Assembly (NCBI RefSeq): GCF_933775445.1
Contig: NC_065874.1
Span: 22,266,501 to 22,330,500 of the forward strand
Reading direction: 5' to 3'
Length of the DNA: 64,000 bases
DNA from: Argentina anserina
Taxonomy: Eukaryota; Streptophyta; Magnoliopsida; Rosales; Rosaceae
In this document: positions 58,451-64,000 of the stretch, piece by piece
How the letters are laid out: the number at the start of each line of letters is the position of its first letter
How positions within the stretch are numbered: position 1 is the stretch's first letter
Notes under the pieces: model-generated
Seen by the model: only the letters and a program-made list of their open reading frames with translations
The model's database searches: none
What the model was told of the DNA's origin: nothing
Position numbers and translations under genes: made by a program

Positions 58451-60373
58451 ATTTATTTGTGACTTTTTTTTAGAATGTTTTATAATATTTCTTTTATTGT
58501 TTCAAACTCTTAAATTAGAGTATTATGTTTTTTTCTAATACAAGACCCGCTTTAGGTGGCGGATTTGGATCTTCATATTTGTGAAAATACCCAGCCCGGC
58601 CCAGCCAGTCTCTTATTTAAATTTACTAAGGACGGGCCCGCTACTAATGGGGCGGGCCGGGCCGGGCCGAGCCTGACCCGTAGATGATTCCTAGAAGCAC
58701 GTCTCTTCCTTCAAATATGACATAAGATAAAAAAAAATTGTACGACTGCATAAGGGAAAGGTCGTTCTGAGGATCAGACATGAAGCATTAGGAATTCTCG
58801 ACACGAAGATAATGATAGATGCATCAATGGCATCATGCATGTACGTCTTTCCCACATGCAAATAATGGTGGACAATTTCTTCAATCTCTATTTATCTCCA
58901 CGTTTAATTCCCCCATACTAAACCATGGCAAATTTGAACAAGTAAATGGTGCCGACTTCTCAATGCAAAATTAACGCCAAATCTCAAGACTTTAAAACGT
59001 GCGTTCACTCACCCGGCTTACACAATATTGTTTGCCATCATCATCATTATTGTCCAATCTTTACAAAGGTAAATGATGAACAAAGAATGTGGTTGTTACG
59101 TCAGAATTCCGGCGAACCGATGAAGCTCAATCACCTGTAAACCACAAGCACACAGTATTACGGGGTAAAGATCGGGTTGTCCAGCCTTCAACTCTCTGAT
59201 GCCTAAGTCAGCAAAGGTAGACTAGGATATGTGTTAGTGTAGGATAAAAGACGTAGGAGAGCTTACCTTGATGTGGAGAGGAGAAGCGTATTTTTAGAGA
59301 TAAATAGGGTGTAACCAGTGAACTTACCAAACTACCCTCGTGGGCTAATAATTCCTGCAATGGGCTTTTGGGCCAATCAGACCCTAAAGCGGCAAGCAAT
59401 CACGATGTTTAGCCCATTAAAGGGCGTAGCGTTAACAAGTCTCCAAATTCTCGGTCAAGAGAATTTCTTGGGTGGGGATTTTATCAAATAAAACATCGGG
59501 AGTGTGAGCTTGAACGAGTGCCGGAGCACCAGCGGCGACACTACCAGTCCTCAGTCCCCCAAGTCCCTATGCAAGATAGTGGCGGACTGGGCGTAAAGAA
59601 ACATGCACAATGATGTGAGTATGGTCCGTGGGACATGTGATGGTGATGCATGATGAGGATGCAAGTGGTGCACGATGAGCATGCATATGATATATGATGA
59701 GTGTGCACATGATGCATAATGTATAAGTCCCATGGTCTCCATATGGCAGGGATGGACCGGTGGAAAGACGTCAGGCCTCAGAGAGACTGAGCGAGGAAAT
59801 AAGTACAGTTCCGGGTTAACCGAAATCAAGACAGGCGAATGTTACAATCCGGAGGAGCATGTGGCAGCGTATACGTGAGCCGGGGATCATATGGCGATAC
59901 GTGATTCAAGGGATCATATGGCGATGCGTTCGATAAGTGTGGCATGGTCCGGGGGACCATATGGCGATGCGTGCCATAGATGGCCTTGATCTGAGGGATC
60001 AGATGGTGATGTTGGCGACATATGGTTGCCTCTACGTGCTAGAGTACCTACGTACCCACGTATGAGATCAAACTAGAAGTAGTTCCTTTGGAGGTAAGCC
60101 GGGCTGGTGCGGTCGGGGTCGGTGCGACTGGGCCGGTGCAACCGAGGCATGCACCTGTGTTTTGAGGAGACAAGACAACAATTTTTTTGTTAAAATAAGG
60201 CATAAGATAGCATTTAATTATCTATTTACCTGGAGAAGAAGAGGGGGTACCGCTAGGCCCGGAGGCGGCCCAACGGTCGGGGCATCCATGGGTCTAGCAA
60301 GCAACCTAGGACCTCGGGACTAGACTCAAGGGTTAACCAGCATCCATGGAGTGACCTAGGATGTCGGGTCTGG
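58451..60373. other. Gene-free repeat-rich stretch
   Basis: Contains the GC-rich shoulder (to 58692), unique-looking sequence, a GATGCATGATGAGGATGC-type imperfect repeat at 59640-59730 and an imperfect reiteration of GGGATCATATGGCGATGCGT at 59880-60010. Probably part of an unrecognised LTR element. No gene recognised. Confidence 0.4.
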
Positions 60374-62569
60374 TACTGTGATCGGCTCGATTACTCGAGA
60401 TCAATATTAACCCTGTAAGCATCGTTAGTAGTATAAAGCAAGAGGGTATCGTTCACAAACCGGGGATCCAACCAGGGTAAAGAATCACAAACATTTAACA
60501 ACGAATTCATAAGAGTTTAAAAGATTTGAGATATATTTCGGATCAAACATAAAATAAACCTAAACTAACATATACATGTGATCAACCAACCAACACATAA
60601 GAAATTACCAAACAAATAACATAAGAACAAAGGTAACGAAATCTACTCTCAATCATGTTCATGCCGTAAGTATCATAGTTTATCTTAAATTCGATCATGC
60701 ATCAAGGTCCTACTTGGTTCCTAATACATGGATATTATTGAGCTCAACTACTTGTCTTGCTACGAAATCTAACATACCAATTCATCATGCAATTACGTAT
60801 CACAAAGAGAAATCAACATGTTTAAAGCACCTATCCAATGTCGAACTTAAGATCATAATCGGTGGAGGAACAAAGGGGACAAAAAATTAATCAACTACTT
60901 GTATCAAAATTGTTTTTAACTTTGAATAATTAACATATGCGACATCAACTACTTGTCTTAATCACACATGCAATATAAGAGCACACCGAAAATTAATTAA
61001 GAACATAAATTGAAACTCATGGCATAAAACCTAAAATCATTGAAAAAAATCGAAAACCTTAATTCATCATGTCATTCGAAAATTACAAATATCTCATAGA
61101 CAAGAATAAAAATAACTTTAACAAAACCTAAACATAAATCATCCAAGAACAAGAACATAAAAACCCGAAAACTAAACATGAAGATCAAAGAGTTACACTT
61201 TATAATTCTCCTCCCAAGGTTCCTTACAGAGGTAGCACGAGATCTTCAAGAGTATGGTATCCTAGGCTCCCAAGCTTTGGATAGAAAATATGATGAAGGG
61301 TGGTGAATTCGGATTCTATGATGCTTGGTGAATGAAAGTGTTTGGGCAGAGCTTTGGCAAGTCTTGTGAGCAAGGTTGATGATGTTTTTCTGTGTAATTG
61401 AGGTGCTATATATAGAGGAAGAAACCCAAGGGAGGATGGCCACAAAGTCCACAAAGTTGAAACCAAATTGGTTGAGGTTTCCTAGATTCGGCAGATTTGA
61501 CCTTTGTCCCTTGTTGTGGCCATAACTTTCTCTAGAAAATAGATATTGAGATGATTCCAACTGGAAATTTCAACTAGACTTCTGTGGCTTTTCATCCATA
61601 TAAGATACATTTTCTCAGTCATTTTGAGCTTTCCAGGGGAGCCCGTTAAAGTTGGATGATCTGCAGTGCCAGAATTCTGATTTCTATAAGGATTGCATAT
61701 CTTTTGCATTAATTGCATATCTTCTTCCTCCTTTAATGCTTATTTCTTTTGCACAAATTTCTTCCTTTGAATTAGGGAGGCAGCAAAAGTCTTAATTGTT
61801 GCAGCCATATTTGATTTTTCTTACATCTTCTCATTAAATTTGCTGCATGCATTCTTTGACTTTCTTGCCTCTTCTCATTTAATTTGCTGCATGCCTTCTT
61901 TGACATTCTTTGGTGCAGGGATTTATGGACATTCTGATACATATTTGTGCTCTATATGTAGGAGGAACAAAGTCCCAAGTTTCCCTCATAGCCCTTGGAT
62001 CAAAAGCAAATCAATGGCTGAGATAATTCCGTCGAGCCCACTGGACCTTTGAGTAATGATTCGGTCATATCTCCCTGTAGGAATAAGATATTGATTTGAT
62101 TCCAAATCCTACAGAAACTAGACTCAAAATCCTTTTTATCCATATAAGGTACGTCTTCTAATTCGATCGGAGCTATCCAGGGGAGCCCGTCGAAGTTGGA
62201 CTACAAATCTTGACAGCATTTTCATTCTTGCATGGATTGGGCTTTTAAGTGTATATTCTTCTCTTTCCTTGTGGAACTAGGATTGCTTTCCTTCTCCAAC
62301 ATGGATTTGTATTTCCTAATAAGAATAAGTATATTAGAAACAAAGAAATACGAAAGGATGAATCCTACTCGAACAAGGAATCATATCTCAACAAGGATTA
62401 TTAACACTTAGCACGATTTCATCATCAATTTACTTATAATTGATATAAGCTCTACCTAGACACTTATTCATACAAAAGAAACTAAAACATACTAAATAAG
62501 AGGTAACAAAGAGTAAGAATAGGGCATAATCACATTAAGAACGTCACACTTTGTACTCCTATCATACTG
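60374..62569 (-). mobile_element. Solo LTR (2.19 kb), copy 2, TACTG duplication
   Basis: 60379-62564, TGATCGG...CTATCA, flanked by TACTG at 60374-60378 and 62565-62569. By eye it is very similar along its whole length to the copy at 21649-23836 and in the same orientation. It separates two stretches that share a CTAGGCCCGGAGGCGGC sequence (60257 and 62834), so it landed in an older repeat. Confidence 0.85.
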
Positions 62570-63341
62570 ACCGCTCAAAGCATCCATGGATCTATGGCCC
62601 CGGTTGTCTGGGTTAGGTACTAACCGCGAGGACCAGTCGAAGACTCCCACATCAGATGCATGGGTTAACTAGGTGCAAGCGCTTCCTGACTTGTAGTGTG
62701 CCTAGCTAGGCTCGGAGAGTGGACTAGGATATTAATGTTAGACAAGGGTTAACTAAAAAGCTTGGTTAGACATGTGGGTTAACTAACCTCAAGGAGCATC
62801 CATGGACTTGGAGAGTGACCTATGATCCTAATGCTAGGCCCGGAGGCGGCTAGAGCAGTTTGGGCGTCTTTGATATGGCGAATGACCCATGACCCCCGTT
62901 GGCGAAAATCGTGGCGTTAGAGCCATTGCCGAATACTTGGGTGTTAGACCCCGTGGAGAGAGTGACCATCAAAAGAGAGTGAGTCAAGCAAGTATATGTA
63001 AAAATATGAACAATAGGAGATTCAAGGGCACAAAGTGTACGCACGTAGACAAATATTGGGTTTAGCCATTTATGTGTTAGTCCGGAGGCGTTACCGTGTG
63101 GCGTGACATATGTTGATATGTGCAAGTGTAACACGCATGCTTAATTTTATAATATAACATTACGGCGTAATGGAGAACCTAATGGAAAACGTATATAGTA
63201 ATAATGTAATGAAGAGTCAAGTGTAAAGGGAAGTGTACCTGAGAGGCATGAAGATGTCGTAGATAACATAAATGGAGTGGATGCACAGGACTCCGTGTCG
63301 GCCATTGAGCCCCTATAAAACCCGCTGCAAATAAGAAAACG
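62570..63341. other. Gene-free, repeat-derived
   Basis: Continuation of the older repeat around the solo LTR (GCATCCATGGA and GGGTTAACTA motifs recur on both sides). No coding signal. Confidence 0.4.
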
Positions 63342-63439
63342 TCTCGGTGGTAGTTGTTTCCACCGAGAAAATAGATAAGTGCCCGGGCATATAGCTTACC
63401 CATATAAGAAAGCATCCCGGTGATAGTCGTATCTCACCG

Positions 63440-63486
<47 letters not shown>

Positions 63487-63882
63487 TCCCTATCCAGAGT
63501 GAAGGTTTACTCTGAAGTTTCAGAGTGAAGTTCCAATTTTGGCACACTTTTCGGTCAAATTTTTTCACCATAAGTGATTCAATATTTAGGTATGCTATTC
63601 AAGATCATCTCTACAAAATTTCATCTAATTCGAACATCGTTAAGGTATTGAAATTAGATTAAATCAATGAATGAATTAAAACTGTTCAACGTTAACCGTT
63701 CGTGTAAATCTCAATTTTGAAAGCTCAAATCATTGTCAAATTGGATGAAACTTTATAGAGATGATCTTGAATAGCATAACTAAATATTGAATCATTTATG
63801 GTGAAAAAATTTGACCGAAAAGTGTGCCAAAATTAGAACTTCACTCTGAAACTTCAGAGTGAGCCTTCACTCTGGATAGGGA

Positions 63883-63926
<44 letters not shown>

Positions 63927-63956
63927 GTCCTCGGTGATAGTTGTGCCTCACTGAGG
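63342..63956. repeat. Series of three similar hairpins
   Basis: Stems TCTCGGTGG/CCACCGAGA (63342-63368), CCCGGTGA/TCACCGGG (63416-63441) and CCTCGGTGA/TCACTGAGG (63929-63956), each with a 9-10 nt loop of TAGT.GT type. The MITE and its TA runs lie between the second and third. Confidence 0.6.
63445..63923. mobile_element. (TA)n-associated MITE, copy 2
   Basis: 63484-63885 (402 bp), CAGTCCCTATCCAGAGTGAAG to CTCTGGATAGGGACTG, flanked by (TA)n of about 38 bp on each side. The arms match copy 1 (12618-12992). The core is the reverse complement of copy 1, so this copy is inserted in the other orientation. Confidence 0.87.
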
Positions 63957-64000
63957 GAAAATAAGAATGTGCTTGGAGGAGATAGAAGATAAGTGTTTAT

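Larger units (their letters stand above)
50478..58701. mobile_element. Possible older element with GC-rich shoulders, split by Copia and holding a tandem array
   Basis: The left shoulder (50515-50630: AACCCGATCCGCGAG, AACCCGGCCCGTC, AAACCCGC) and right shoulder (58540-58680: GACCCGCTTTAGG, CCCGGCCCAGCC, GGGCCGGGCCGGGCC) have the CCCGGCCC composition typical of some hAT-like ends. GAAGCACGT occurs just outside both (50478-50486 and 58693-58701) and could be a target duplication, though a 9-bp match in such regions may be chance. Terminal inverted repeats are not convincing. Confidence 0.3.

Noticed and set aside
1..64000. CRISPR arrays, rRNA, tRNA genes, organelle insertions
   Set aside because: None seen. 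The 505-bp array and TA runs do not fit CRISPR; the only tRNA-like signal is the SINE-like A/B box pair at 18926-18979.

Overview
This is nuclear DNA of a flowering plant, almost certainly a eudicot. The evidence is spliced genes with GT-AG introns, plant-only families (NAC factor, RETICULATA-related protein, DUF604 proteins, class-I carboxylesterase, CCR/CAD-type reductase) and dense nested plant transposons. The reductase at 39.3-45.3 kb resembles, from memory, the phenylacetaldehyde reductase of rose, so Rosaceae is my best guess. I ran no search.

Layout. 0-3.6 kb: a DUF604 (GT31-like) tandem cluster with the last exon of one gene, a dead fragment and a complete two-exon gene. 4.0-4.3 kb: a Mutator-type MITE. 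4.9-8.9 kb (-): an eight-exon RETICULATA-related plastid membrane protein gene. 11.4-11.9 kb (-): TATA box and first exons of an unfinished gene. 12.2-13.2 kb: a hAT-like element holding a MITE. 13.9-18.2 kb (-): a decayed O-fucosyltransferase gene whose intron contains a hAT-like element carrying pieces of two other genes. 18.2-21.1 kb: a SINE-like sequence and a CACTA-like foldback.

21.1-29.6 kb (-): a 5'-truncated LINE split by a 2.2-kb TG...CA element with a 5-bp duplication (solo LTR) and by a 3.5-kb hAT element with an 8-bp duplication. 29.6-31.0 kb: the 3' part of a deoxyhypusine synthase gene, 5'-truncated and frameshifted. 31.6-36.15 kb (-): a second LINE lacking its RT core. 36.16-39.15 kb: a 3.0-kb solo LTR with ATATT duplications, ending about 75 bp before the TATA box of the reductase gene.

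39.3-50.3 kb is the main island of intact genes: a six-exon reductase, a three-exon NAC gene with an unusually long N-terminal extension, and an intronless carboxylesterase (-). 50.5-58.7 kb: a degenerate Copia element (5.8 kb, ATATA duplications, polypurine tract) next to four tandem copies of a ~505-bp repeat, both within GC-rich shoulders that may belong to one older element. 58.7-64 kb: repeats, a second copy of the 2.2-kb solo LTR, a second copy of the (TA)n-associated MITE, and a series of short hairpins.

No operon-like cooperation is expected or seen. Five genes look intact: DUF604 gene 2, the RETICULATA-related gene, the reductase, the NAC gene and the carboxylesterase. Exon boundaries were inferred by hand from reading frame, splice sites and remembered family consensus.
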